Origin: Sitta carolinensis
Lineage: Eukaryota > Chordata > Aves > Passeriformes > Sittidae
Direction: 5' to 3'
DNA: 64,000 nucleotides
Assembly (NCBI GenBank): GCA_032173965.1
Contig: CM063284.1
Span: 109,011,410-109,075,409, forward strand
Shown here: positions 13,061-25,057 of the stretch, one piece after another
How positions within the stretch are numbered: the first letter of the stretch is position 1
Layout: the number at the start of each line of letters is the position of its first letter
Notes under the pieces: model-generated
Databases searched by the model: none
Told to the model about the DNA's origin: nothing
Seen by the model: the letters and a program-made list of their open reading frames with translations, nothing else
Translations under genes and position numbers: made by a program

Positions 13061-13729
13061 AGTTCTTTCTACTCACAAGCAGTAACACTCCTAGCTGCTT
13101 TATATACCTTCCTGCGTAAGAGGTCTGATGGAGTAGATTCTCAGCATCAGCAACACCTGTGAGGACAGAAAGCTGTTTGATACTGCCTTCTGTTTATTCT
13201 AGAAAATGGTGAGCCTCAGTTTAAGATAGAAGCCTTTGGAGCATGAAGGTAATTGGAAGTAGTAAGTAAAGATTGCTGCATGATTAAAATATTCAGTGAA
13301 TGCACCTATTTTTAGCTCAGAACTTAGGCTGTGACTAGAGTGGTAAATTAAACATATTTTGGATCATTTCCTGGCACTGAAGATAGCTGGGCATGGAATG
13401 GCCTCTGTCTATACTATTAAATTCTCTTTTCCTTACCATTTTCCTGAGCCACGCTCAGGAATTGCTCAGAAAGTGTTATCTGGTCCAAGACAGAGCCATA
13501 CAAGGGATTTTTCCAACAGTTAAACAGTATAAACAATCAAGTTCCAATGCCTAAGAACTATTCCATTTCTTACAACTTTAATATATTATTTTTCTTTTAT
13601 TGCATATATGTACTATAAAGGGTCAAATTCCTCTTCCATTCTTTCTCTGCATAGGAGCTGAGAACAGGAGCTAAAAATTATAGGGGGTTTTGTTTATGTC
13701 AGGAAGCCAACTAGGTTTGTTTTTCCAGG
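13061..13729. other. Unique non-coding DNA
   Basis: I see nothing gene-like and no recognised repeat. Confidence 0.5.
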
Positions 13730-13752
13730 TTTTTTTTTTTTTTTTTTTTTTT
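13730..13752. repeat. Poly-T tract (23 T)
   Basis: 23 uninterrupted T. A 34-A run follows about 190 bp downstream, so the two tracts face each other as an inverted pair. Confidence 0.97.
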
Positions 13753-13941
13753 GCAAAGGTGGCAAAGAAATGGCAGCAGAAACAGGGATTTAGCCTCTTT
13801 CTTTCAAGCACAAAAGAAAATAATGACACACAAAATTTAGGCCAGACCAATCATTGATATAGCTCAGTATCCTTGAGATCTGTGAAATGGGATAAGAAGA
13901 AAATAATGACGGTTATTTTTGGCATATGTTTTAATATTCTG

Positions 13942-13943
<2 letters not shown>

Positions 13944-13977
<34 letters not shown>
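13944..13977. repeat. Poly-A tract (34 A)
   Basis: 34 uninterrupted A. The sequence before it (13860-13943) matches no repeat that I recognise, so I cannot say whether it is the tail of a retrocopy. Confidence 0.97.
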
Positions 13978-13980
<3 letters not shown>

Positions 13981-14545
13981 AGATACAGCATGTGAAGTAT
14001 AAAAGATGTTACTTGAATAGTTTAATTGGGGAAATTTTTTTTCTTGATGAATGTGGTACATTATGACCCTGTTTGAAATATCCCAAGTTCTGGAAGGGGC
14101 AAGACTCTCTCATATAAAAAATCTGTATGTTTCCCAGATTCTCCAAAGCATTCTATTGATGTTCTTTGTCTCTTTATAAGCTACATGCTTTCCAGTTGAC
14201 TGGTGCATGGTGAGCCAGCCTTGCAGGGACAGATGTTGTGTTCTCTGTCAATGAGGATACTAATTTCTACTTTTCAGTACCAATTTTTACTAATCTTGCA
14301 ATTTGCTTGACACCTCTGGTAAATTACATGGGGATTTAACCCTAAATTCAAAAGGTCTTTGTAAAAGATTGACTGGCAGAGGAACAGATGGACTGCAATT
14401 CAGGCAAAAATATCATCTTCAAAAAAGCTAATTGAACATTGCCAGCTAGATATAGCCATAATCCCTTCCCTATGCATACATATATCCAGAAATAATTTTA
14501 TAGGTGCTTCTATTTGCATACAATCAATTAGGTTACATGAGGATT

Positions 14546-14574
14546 CTTCATAGGTTTAAAAATAACCTATGAAG
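14546..14574. repeat. Perfect hairpin, 11-bp arms, 7-nt loop
   Basis: Left arm CTTCATAGGTT (14546-14556), loop TAAAAAT, right arm AACCTATGAAG (14564-14574), with no mismatch. No repeat family that I recognise surrounds it. It could be a chance palindrome, a relic of a small transposon end pair, or a local template-switch product. Confidence 0.8.
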
Positions 14575-14929
14575 GTTGACTTCAAGCTAATAAATAATCA
14601 ATTTAACAAAAACCTAAAATAGAGAAACATCCATTATTTTCTCTGTGTATGACAGGTTGGAAACAGAGTTAATAGGCTGCCATGCTTTGTATTTTGGAGA
14701 CTGCAATAGGGTCACATATGTCCTGTCAAGCAAGTCATCCTGCAGTAGCAGTTGATATGCCTAGCAGTCCTGTGAAAAGAAAGCAACTGTCATCCCCCTG
14801 ATTCCTTCTTCAACATTGCTGAAGTGAATGGGAAGACTCCTACTACCTTCAAAATTATCTTAATTTTGGTACATTTTCAAAGCTGCTGTTCCCAACAAAT
14901 AATAAAGTTGTAGGATTGAGCAAGCTCTT

Positions 14930-15240
14930 ACTTCTGCTCAGGAGTTACCCCTCCAAGTCCTGCTTGCTCTTTAATTAAGTAGGTTTCCTGGTCACATCCT
15001 GCCCATTGTGGCAATGAGACCCCCGTGGAAATACTCCTTCCGCATTCTTCCTTGGAAAGGAAGGCAGGGGCTAGGAGGTTACTGGGGTGTGCTCTAGTGT
15101 GTCTGGATGACCAGATATAAGGACTGGCACATGCACTGCAGAAAGCAGAGAATTGCTGCCAGCTGCTATAGACACAGCCTAGGGATGCACTTACACCTTG
15201 CTTGCTCTCAGAGGCACAGGCAGAGAAACACTTCAAGTGA
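14930..15240. other. GC-richer island, unclassified
   Basis: About 300 bp clearly richer in G and C than the surroundings. It contains an apparent 102-codon minus-strand frame and a 70-codon plus-strand frame, neither with a recognisable domain. It may be a degraded interspersed repeat, a regulatory element or an old exon. I cannot choose among these from sequence alone. Confidence 0.35.
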
Positions 15241-16649
15241 TATTCTCATTAAAAATGTCATTCATATTACCTCTTTATTGTTTTTCCAACCAATCATCCA
15301 TATGCAGCTTATATATTAGAGTATTGAGTTTTTATTGACCACAACACCGCTGCCTAACTTAAATGTATATCCAGTTGACAGCTGCACTTTTTTATTTCTA
15401 AAACAAAGATATCCAGAATACATAATACACAAACTGCATATTCAAAACTAATAAAAATCATATTTTTCCACCTAATAAAACAGTGTCTATGGTTTACCAT
15501 ACAAAAATGGAGAATCTTTGACTCAAATGTTGACTTAGTCATAGTTCATTCATTCAAGCTGCTCTCAGGCTTAATTTTTTTCCTGCTTGCAGTTCCGGAG
15601 AGATGAACACCTTAATTTAGTCAACACCATGGATTTTTGGGGTTACACTTAAGACAAGAAACCATTCATACATATATATGGGGAAACACTGTAAGACACC
15701 ATTATTCCTTCAAATAAATATATTTTGAATATAATTACAAAACACAAGACATTAAAAGACAAGACATTACAAATGTGAATACATGAGACTGAAAAACTTT
15801 TTCAGGAATGTTTTTGCACTTTTGAGCATTTAACATTAGCAGTACAAAGATTTTTTCCAACCTGATAAACTCTTTTTAATAGACTGAAAAGTTCTCACCT
15901 CATTTACTTATCTTCTCAACTGAACTGAAAAATAAAAATAATTTAAAGGCCAGTAAACTTTGAAAATATGCTTTATTGAATTTACTGTCATTTTAAATAG
16001 AAAGAAATTAAGGCAGTATATGTCCTGGCTAGATTGCAAATCAGCATGAGAACATGCATATAGGTGCAGGCAGAACTTTTCCTGTCAGAGGTGTTATCAC
16101 AGGGACGCTAGATTACCTCTCTTTCAACCTTCTTGGAAATAAATTATCAGAACCAGGTACCACTACTTTATTGCTCAGTGTGTCCTGAAAAGCAGATGCA
16201 GTAAATTCTACTTCTGTGACCTTTTCAGTATTCTGTGTTTTGACTGAGTGTCCATTCTAGTCACAGGTTGCTGAGGTCACAAACAGAAGAAGATAGGAAT
16301 GGCAAGCGAATCAAATTACAGAATACTAAAAAGGTCAGAGTAGTACCATTTATATTACCCTTCACAGAACTGATGAGGCAGAAAAAGTTGTACCTCTGTC
16401 TCACAACAAAAGTTATAATGATTCAGTAAATAGCACCAGTGACAAATTCTCATTTGTGCCAAGGAGCTACACTGTAAAGAAATAGCTGTAATATCCAATG
16501 TTCACATTTGGAAGTATGATCCTGTTCTATTTAAAAACTGAGTTTTTTGGAAGTTCTGTTTTGCAATAACATCTTTCATTTCAGAAATAAATATGAATAA
16601 AATTCTTCTGAAACAAATTTTAAAATTACATTCAACTAAACCAAATAAA
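15241..16649. other. Unique non-coding DNA with an acceptor-like site
   Basis: No gene is supported. At 15575-15592 a pyrimidine-rich run ends in TTGCAG, a good splice-acceptor match. A 19-codon open frame follows and stops with TAA at 15650-15652; an AATAAA lies near 15713. This is noted as a weak terminal-exon-like arrangement. Confidence 0.4.
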
Positions 16650-17035
16650 TTGGTGCAGTTTAAAACCATTCTTCCTTGTCCTATCACTACCCACCCATAT
16701 AAAACATTGTTTTCCCTCTTTTTTATAAGTCCCATCTAAATATTGGAAGGTGATAATCTCTTCAGGCTGAGCAACCCCGACCCCCTCAGCTTGTCATTTT
16801 AGGAGAAGTGTGCCATCCCTCTCGTCATCTTCATGGCCCTGCTCTGGACCTGCTCCAAGAAGTCCCCTTCTCTTTTGTGCTGAAGACCCCAGACTTGGAC
16901 ACAATATTCCAGGTGGAGTATCACAAGGGCAGAGTAGAGCAGGAGAATCACCTCCCTCACCCTGCTGGTCACTCCTCTTTTGATGTAGCCCAGGATGTGG
17001 TTGGCTTTTTGGACTGCAAGTGCAAACCATTATTA
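16650..17035 (-). mobile_element. CR1 LINE fragment, antisense, 3' portion
   Basis: On the plus strand the order is: 'ttcttccttgtcctatcac', 'ataagtcccatctaaatat', 'ttcaggctgagcaacccc', 'tggccctgctctggacctg', 'cacaatattccaggtgga', 'agggcagagtagagcagg', 'gatgtagcccaggatgtg' and 'gttggctttttggactgc'. This is the reverse of the CR1 ORF2 C-terminus running into the 3' UTR. A short deletion appears between 'gatctaaatattgg'-like sequence and the 'ttcaggctgagc' block. The extreme 3' end is missing. The 78- and 82-codon frames are CR1 remnants or shadows. Confidence 0.94.
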
Positions 17036-20000
17036 AATTTTCTGTTTACCTCCTAGTCTCTTGAAAGCAGCTTATAAGTTAGATGTAGGGAAAAAACCTA
17101 AAAAACTGCCAAACCTGCCTTCAGCATGCAGTGAGCATCAGCTATGAAGGCTTAGTAGACTTAATGTCCAGGTAGTCTTACTTAAAAGATTACATTTTAA
17201 ATTGCAATAGTGATTAGTATCCAAATAATGATAATGAAAAAGGATCTATTACCAGATGGTAATTTTTTCTTAAACATTCTCAAGAATTTACTCAACCAGT
17301 TATATCTAGTCAGTGTAATTCAACATCCACTTAAATGATCAACAAAGTTAACTTCAAAAGTAGTTTTTTACATTAAGCACTTGACTGCTTGACATAATGA
17401 ATATACATAAGTCAAAATAAAAAGTCCTCTCGTTTTTTGGTTATTATTGCTTGATATTTATATCCACCACTGCTTTTCAACCAGTAAGTCTTGGCACCCA
17501 GGAGGTTTAGGAAAACAAAACAAAAAGAGAAAAAAAGCAATCAGTAGGATCCCAAGAGCTTGAGAATGTAATTATAATCCACGACAAAGAAAAACTCACA
17601 CCGCAATCCCCACATAGCCCCATTCTTCAAGGTCAAACATTCTCTGCCATAAATAAATTATAAAGGTTTCTCATAAATTCTGTTTTTTTCTATGGTTTTC
17701 TTGTAAAAATAAGAATGTCAGGAACATTTTATTCCTTTCTTTTTCATTTCAAAATGAGAAGATATTACTTTACTTAAGCATCAGTTTATTTACAGTTCTA
17801 CACTGTCACAATATTACTCTGAGCATACCCACAGGGTAAGATTATCCTGGAAAAATTTTCAGTCCTCTGAAAGCTAAACATATATGATGAACACATTGCC
17901 CACTCCTTCCTAGTAATGCATATCAATGCTTTTTCTATCTCTATCTATGCTAGGTTTTGTTCTCCTTTATTTCATCCTTCTTATGAAGTCTCCAGTTATT
18001 CTTGGAACATCTCACATGTAGTAAAGAGATTTCATTTTTTCATGAGGGTTTTTTTTTTTTTCTTCATGCAAAACAACCATCTGTTTCATTGTTTTTTGGT
18101 TTATATTACTTCTAATAAATAAATACTATTCATTTGTTTCCAAACTATGTTTCTCACTTTCTTTTATAATTGTTATGAACATTTATTTTTCACTCTGTAT
18201 TACTCTACAGCTGTATATAGGGAAAGTTTCTTTCAGAGGGGAAACAAAAAGCAATTTTCCTCTACAAGAGCTTCTATGTTATGTGATTCATAAATCTATC
18301 CCATAGCAACTGACATCAAGATTTATCACAGCCAAATGAAACACAACTAGATGTACCAAATCTTCTTTGTATGTTATGCAGAATTTTGAAATAAATAAGC
18401 AAAATAATGTACTTACATTGGAGAATTTCTGACATATGTGCACGTAACTAAACTGAATTACTGGGTAGTTGCAAAAGCAATTCATAAAGTAGCCCATGAA
18501 AGCATATAAATAGGTAGTTCACTTGCACCTCAGTCTGGAAATCTAGTCACGTACCTTGACAAATACTGATTAAATATCACAATGTTTTTAGATTCTGAAG
18601 ATGCTATAGATCAATTTAACCAGCTTTAGTTGGTTTAACAATTACTAAAGGAAAAAAAAAAAAAAAACCTTAAAAAAATAAAAGTCTTCCAGACTCTTTA
18701 CCCTGTGCATGTAAGTGGGTGTATTTGGCATCTGTGTACTGAAATACGGATCCTGAAGAATTTATAGCACAGCAATTCCAATTTCCCACTACTCAGGAGA
18801 TATATCACTACTATAAAAACATATTCACCTGAAAGTCTGAAGTTCATTACCTTTACAAATATAAACTAGAAACAAACCAGGTAGTTTTGCTTTGGGCCCT
18901 GATCATTTAGCAATGTGTGAAACCATGTAGACGTTCAGGGTGAGTATGCAAAACAAGATATCTAAATGTTGACTGTGCCTGGATTTTCAAATGCCACAGT
19001 CCAGCAGTTTTAGCATTCATAAAACAAAGCTAATCTGGGGAGATGATATTTTCTCCTGATTATCCTGCAATCCCTTAAAGTCAAATCCCCTCTCAGGTAA
19101 AATGTCACTGAAAGTAATGTCATTATAACATGACTTGTAATTTCATGGAAAGTCTCTGATTTTAGACTAAATAAGTTTAATAAAACTAAACTGGTACTTA
19201 GGTCACAGCAAGAAAATACTTGTACTGGCATGGACGCAAGGGGAAATAGAACATGATCCCAACACACTGATGTGACGATTGGACTGTGCAAGAAATCTAA
19301 GGTCACAAATCATGATATGGTGCTTCTGGCCAACACCTCAGGTATATTTGAAACCCCTACTGAATTGAGCTGGAATTAGAATATTGTAGATTTCTCTGGT
19401 TTCCCCGCTCTGCACTGAGTTGCTTGCTCCACTGATCTGTATTTCTACATCCCAGTTTCAATTAGCAGGTAGGAAGGCTAGTATTCACCCTGACAGAACT
19501 AGCTTCTGTAGCTACACAACCAAGATTTTACATGCCCAGCTTCCCAAATTACTACCGGTAAAGAGGATGTTTGAGAGCAAATGTGACCAAGGCTCTATGT
19601 TCCTCCCAGGGGTGACATGTAACATGTGGTCTTCACAAACAAACATCAGTCTTCTAGCTCTTGAGGAGCAGAGATATAGCAATTTGGGGATTACAGGCTG
19701 GGGATCAGTGCCAGTGAAACACCTGCAGGGAATGTGGAATGTGTTCACTGCTCAGAAAACATAGAATTCTGTTTCTCCAGCATTCTTTTCTCCATGCATC
19801 CAGTGTCAAATATTTTTGCCCCATATTAGGGGTAATTTTCCAGCCCTCCAGTATTTTCTAGAGCAACATAAGACTAATTCTGATTGAAGAATATGTATGG
19901 AAAGCTAAGGTATTATTTTGACAAAGGAATACCCAGCAGTATTTTATCTAGTGCAGGATTTAAATGAAGTAGGGTTTTTTTTAAGATTACATTGTTCATA

Positions 20001-20543
20001 TGGGAGGAATGTTTGAGATTTAGAGACTGACATGCATGCTACCCTGTTATACTATGCTGGTATTTAAATCTCTTGTTAAAATCCAGTGAAGCTGGAAAAT
20101 GAGAGAAATAAAGAAAATTACAACATAGTGTAAAATTCCTTACTGATTTCAGAGGCCATTTGAAGTTATGTTGTGAAGCTTCTATGTATATTGAAAAGCC
20201 CCACAGTCATTTCATAAAATAAAATATGCAGTAAAAGGGGGAGAAAAGGAAGAGAAAATACAGCTTTTCAAAGTTTCAATTTTATGGATTGAGATGAGTT
20301 TATCCTTTAAGGAAAACACAAAAAGTAATTCTCCCGACTGACATTTTATTATTCTCTGGTTCGTGTGAATTTCTGTAAATGAAAAGTAGTAGTGCTCCTA
20401 CTATTTTTTCTTAGCTGTTTTTTCCTTTACTCTTGGCTTTTGGTATTTAATTCCCTTTAGTGTTCTCTTCAGTCTTGCTTGTGACCATTGTCCAGGTTCA
20501 CTGGACACACATTTGTTCACTGATATAGTCACTCTATCATGGT
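17036..20543. other. Unique non-coding DNA
   Basis: No gene recognised. It includes a 16-A tract (18652-18667) and a T tract near 18049. The 114-codon frame at 19420-19764 has balanced composition but no recognisable motif, and no start context or splice sites that would support it. Confidence 0.5.
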
Positions 20544-21280
20544 GTTTTACGATGGAGTGGCTACATCAGCAGACAAAGGAACTCCTTCATCTGGACTTTC
20601 TGGACTTCTGTAAATTTTTTATATGGTTCTCCACATCAACCTTCCCTCTAAATTAAAGAGACATGGATTTGATGGATGGACTGTTAGATGGACAATAAAA
20701 TGGTTGGACAATCACATCCAGGAGGAGTGGTCAATGGCTCAGTCACAATGAACATCAGTGACAGGTGGTGTCCCTCCAGGGTCTGTACTGGGATCAGTGT
20801 TATTTAATATCTTCATTAATTACATACAAGATCGAGTGCACCCTCAACAAATTTGAAGAAGATACCAAGTTGATATCTAGTTTACACACCTGAAGGGCAG
20901 AAAGCCATGCAGAGAGATATGAACAAGCTTAAGAAGTGTAACTATGGGAATCTCATGAGGTTTAAATAAGACCAAGTACATTGTCTTGCACCTGGGTCAA
21001 GGCAGTGCTCAGTATCAGTAAAGGCTGGAGGATGAGCAGATTGAGAGCAACCTGGCTGAGAAGGACTTGGAGGTGCTGGTGGATGAGAATGACCAGGCCA
21101 TGACCAGGCAACATGGGCTTGCAGCCAAAAAGGCCAGACATCTCCTGGGTTGCATCAAGAGCAACATGACCAGTAGGGTGAAAAAGGGGATTCTGCTCCT
21201 ATGCTCTGCTCTGGTGAGACCCCATCTAGAGTGCTACATCCAGCTTTGGAGGCCTCAGCAAACAAAAAACATTGACTTGT
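20544..21280 (+). mobile_element. CR1 LINE fragment with decayed reverse-transcriptase coding region
   Basis: Sense-strand CR1 ORF2 remnant. It starts near 'cgatggagtggctacatc', runs through 'ctccagggtctgtactgg' and 'atcgagtgcaccctcaac', and ends near 'cagctttggaggcctcag'. These cover the palm and thumb of the reverse transcriptase. The catalytic block at about 20852-20866, normally Phe-Ala-Asp-Asp in this family, reads Phe-Glu-Glu-Asp. Stops and frameshifts are frequent, so it is dead. The 75-codon frame at 21067-21294 is the longest surviving piece. The copy is truncated at both ends; the roughly 500-600 bp 3' tail of a full CR1 is missing. Confidence 0.93.
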
Positions 21281-22846
21281 CACAGTCTTTGTAGCCCACT
21301 TCAATACTTTTTGTACCTAATTCTCTTTTTACTTTGCACTGTACAGCTTTCCTACACCAATTTTAGCCATGCTGGCAAGTTTTGAGGGAAGAGGGAGATA
21401 TAGGAAGCCATTCCTTCATTCCTGATTTTTCACTAATAAATACTTGGAAATATGAGCAAGACCATTTTGTGTCTCTGTGGCAGTTTTCTTGCATACTGTA
21501 CAAAGAAGCATGAAGGAAAACCTCACTAGCTTCTTGTACCTTCTCTTTGCTTGTATCTCAATCTTTGATTGTTTTCCCTTTCATTTTTATTCTTGTTTTT
21601 GCTCTCTTTTCAAAAACTTTTATTCTTCACGCTTTTCTCCATTTTGTGCTTGAGATTTACTTCTGCATTCCCCACTTTTCTGCAACTTTTCTTATATACT
21701 TTGTTCTTTCTACCCATCACTTTTTCTTCTTTATATCTTTCATTTAAAAGTTTTATTTAGAGCCTTTTTCTTACATTTTGATAACAATTTATTTTCACAG
21801 TATTATGTGATTGTGTAAAAAGAATGTTGTGAATTTTCATGTTATCTATTCCGTGGGTTCAAATTTAAAATTGTTCCTCCTACAATAAAAAATTTTTCCT
21901 CCTAACTTCAAAAAATTTAATTAAAATAATAAAAATCTGAAAAGTACAAAAAAAATTTTTTTCTTCATTAGGAAATACTGTCATAACCAATTTTGACTTA
22001 AAGGACAAGGAGGATGAAATGTAAAAAAACAATTCTTTTCAGGTATTAATCTGCTACTTTTTTTTTGCACAAGGATCAAACTCTCAACACTTTAATTCTT
22101 AATAAGACATTAGAGTGTTAGTCTAACCAGGACTTGATCTCTTTGCAGCTGTATCTAAATTGGAGAAAATATTTTGCAAGGTGTAGAGCTTTTTTTCCCC
22201 ACAAACCCCAGGACCCGGTAATTTGTTTACAGTTGTATAAACATAAATAATGATTTCACATAAACATTAAGTGACCTTCTCTTCTACACTTTCACATCAG
22301 ACTCTGCAAATGAATTCTTTAGTTCTTTAGCTTTGGTAGCAAAATATTACCTTGAAAATGGCATTGTAAAATGTTTGCAGATACATTCTGATCTGGGCGG
22401 AAATTCATAACTAACAGTTATTTTTCATGCAGCTCCACTATACTATAGCTAGCTTTAACAAAGTAAACCATAACATGCATAAAAGGAGATAGGACTGCAG
22501 TAATGATTAAAAAAGTGACTAGAGCATGGACTGTACAGAAACTTTCCATCCTTCTTGAATGTCAACACTGTCCTGCAGTCATGCTTAGTACCACAATAAT
22601 ATTACAACACTCTACAAAATATATTACCTTTACCTAACAATGTAAAATGTCAGTGCTTGAGAGATCAGGAAAAGCTACAGACAGTCTAGTTGCAGCCTTT
22701 AATGGTTGTGAAGATAACTTTAGGCAGATTTGTAAATAGGAAATAGAAAAAGAACCAGTTCCATGACTCCCCATTAAAAATAATGTGGTGTCATTTGAAG
22801 GAAAAAATCAAGTACAATGCAGGTAATCTGTGATTCTATAGGGTAG

Positions 22847-22851
<5 letters not shown>
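21281..22851. other. Unique AT-rich non-coding DNA
   Basis: No gene recognised. The phenylalanine/leucine-rich frames at 21547-21760 come from pyrimidine-rich DNA (TTC/CTT runs) and look like hydrophobic peptides only for that reason. Confidence 0.5.
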
Positions 22852-22883
<32 letters not shown>

Positions 22884-22966
22884 ACAAACAAACTAACAAA
22901 CAAATGAACAAAAAACAAACAAAAAAAACTCCCACAAAAAAAAACAGAAAAACAAACAAACAAACC
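22852..22966. repeat. Poly-A (31 A) followed by CAAA-rich tract
   Basis: 31 A, then degenerate CAAA/CAAAA units for about 85 bp. The minus-strand F/V-rich frame of 71 codons is an artefact of this tract. It could be the tail of a plus-strand retrocopy, but the preceding 150 bp match nothing that I know. Confidence 0.95.
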
Positions 22967-25039
22967 TCCCCAAATGCCCAAAAATCCAAACCCCAAAGAA
23001 AATCATGAGAAACCCTCTTTGCCTAGAATCACAATGAGAGTAAGTCATGAGTACTGAATGCTCCTTTTCTTTTATTAATTTTCTGCTGTTAATTTTATTG
23101 GGTTTTTCCTCCTTGAATTTCTAGTTATATGGAGAACAGAAACCAGTTTAAGTACTGGTTATATCATACAACAGAATTTAATTTAGTTAGCATACAATAA
23201 CTTAAAAGGTAAACCCTGTGATTTAAAATATGGCATCCTGAAATAGAGAGGTACTAATCCATCCCTCCTTTTCCAACAATATATGCTGTGAGCAGGGGTT
23301 ATGTAAATTTATGTCACGTCGGCACCATTTTGTTTCCATAAAAGCTGACAGAAAAAGCTTAGTCAGAAGGGGCAAAGAACCCTGCTTTAACTCTATTGAC
23401 TACAGGGAGCTTGCATCGGGGAAGAATTTGAAGTTAATAAGAGCTACATGCACATATCAAAGACAGACCCCCTTAAGCATACTGCTAAGGCAGGAGTGTG
23501 CTCAACTATAATGGCATTATAAAGCTAAGCCATAAAAGCAGTCACCCCACTGACTAACATGAAATATTAGGTTGGTGGGATAAATCACATCTTATGCTTA
23601 ATTCACTGGTAAATTGCATTAGAGGTGTACAGTGTGGGAGCAGAGAATGCACACTGAGTATAAAGCCTTGTTCTATCACTTAATTTCCTGGAATACTGAA
23701 AACAGTTCTTTGAAATTTGCTGGTGTGTGAAATCCTCATACCTACACAATACTATGGCCTATTACAAAAAGAGCACCTCATTATCACATCACAAAGTTTG
23801 CTAGCAGAAGAAAACCATCATCCTCTGGCCTTTCATGCAGCCACCCCATTTGTTTAGACATATTCAATGCCAACATTTCTGAGTCAATGTCTGGAAATGT
23901 TTCTAATTGAATGACCACCAATTTTGTACAAAGGGCTCTGAGAGGGCAGCTGTGCTAGGCTAAAACCAAGTGTTTAGAACAGTGTTCAGAAATCTGTGAA
24001 GCCAACACATTCAGCTTAGCCAAGGTCAGTTGTATTTATTTGTCTCCACCCGCCCCTCTTTTTTTCCCTTTCTATCTTTTACTGATAAAATCTGAGCATC
24101 ATGGCAATAGTTCGGAAACCAAAACTGAGGGCCCTACCATGTCTGCTCTGGAGTAAAATCAGAATCTATTTCAGCTCTAAATGGCTTTCAATTGCAGCAA
24201 TGCCTAAAGTCCATGTTATCTATAACTTTGTCATCTAATGTGTATTTTATCTGAAGTTGTTCTAAAAATAGCAAAAAGTGAGTAATGTCCCAGGCAGAGC
24301 AGGTCCTAAAATGTAAGTTGTAAACCCCACACTTTAGGAATGCAAGTAGGAAGACAAGACTGATAACACTGTGACCCTGAGATCATCAGCATTCACATCA
24401 AAAAGCGAATGGTGCCATTAAAATTTCAGACTCTTAGCTTCTGTGTGGTTTAAAAACCTTGTATGTTTTCCTTTTTACTTATTTGTTTGTCGGTGCTCCA
24501 ACTCTATGCTTTTTTAGATTATTTCAGTAAATATCAGGACCAGAATCAGTAGTGTGGGATACTTCAACTTCTGCTCTGTAAATTTCATGCTTTGTACAGG
24601 ACAATGACTAAAGATGACAAATATTTTCTGAGTTGTCACATATAATCACCCATCTTCATACACTGGTTTTATATTTTTAAGGACTGTGGCAACAGATGTC
24701 TATGTGGTATAAATGAACATATCAATTTTCTCACACCTGTGATGAAAAGCATTAGGAAAGTTTACTTGCATTTGGCTTGATACCTGACCTCTACCTGTCA
24801 TTCTCTACTACATCAAGTTACTGTACTTCCCTATCAGTGTTCCTAGATTTTATTATAATCGAATATATGCCATATTTCTTGAGAAAGATTAAAAGCTTCT
24901 CTTTTATGTTTAACTAAATTTTACAGTGATGCTACAAATTTGATCTTTCACTAGCATTTAGTAATATTTTCTTTTAAAAGCAGGAAGATGCAAACACTCA
25001 AGTGGTTTTACCTTAAAAAAACATTTATTTTAAAGCAAA
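22967..25039. other. Unique non-coding DNA
   Basis: No repeat or gene recognised. The part at 23300-23640 has a more even base composition, with blocks such as TCACGTC and TTATGTAAATTTATG, and could be a conserved non-coding element. That is inference from texture only. Confidence 0.45.
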
Positions 25040-25057
25040 AACACCATTAATGGTGTT
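25040..25057. repeat. Perfect 18-bp palindrome
   Basis: AACACCATT directly joined to AATGGTGTT, with no spacer. It could form a dyad binding site or be a chance occurrence. Confidence 0.7.

Noticed and set aside
13641..13752. Possible minus-strand retrocopy tail at the 23-T run
   Set aside because: Flanking sequence shows no recognisable transcript and no target duplication was seen.
14928..15236. 102-codon minus-strand frame in the GC-richer island
   Set aside because: No family resemblance and opposed by another frame; length can arise by chance in GC-richer DNA.
19420..19764. 114-codon plus-strand frame
   Set aside because: No recognisable motif, overlapped by a 78-codon frame on the other strand, no splice context.
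21547..21760. Hydrophobic frames that look like membrane peptides
   Set aside because: They come from pyrimidine-rich TTC/CTT DNA, which always reads as F, L and S.
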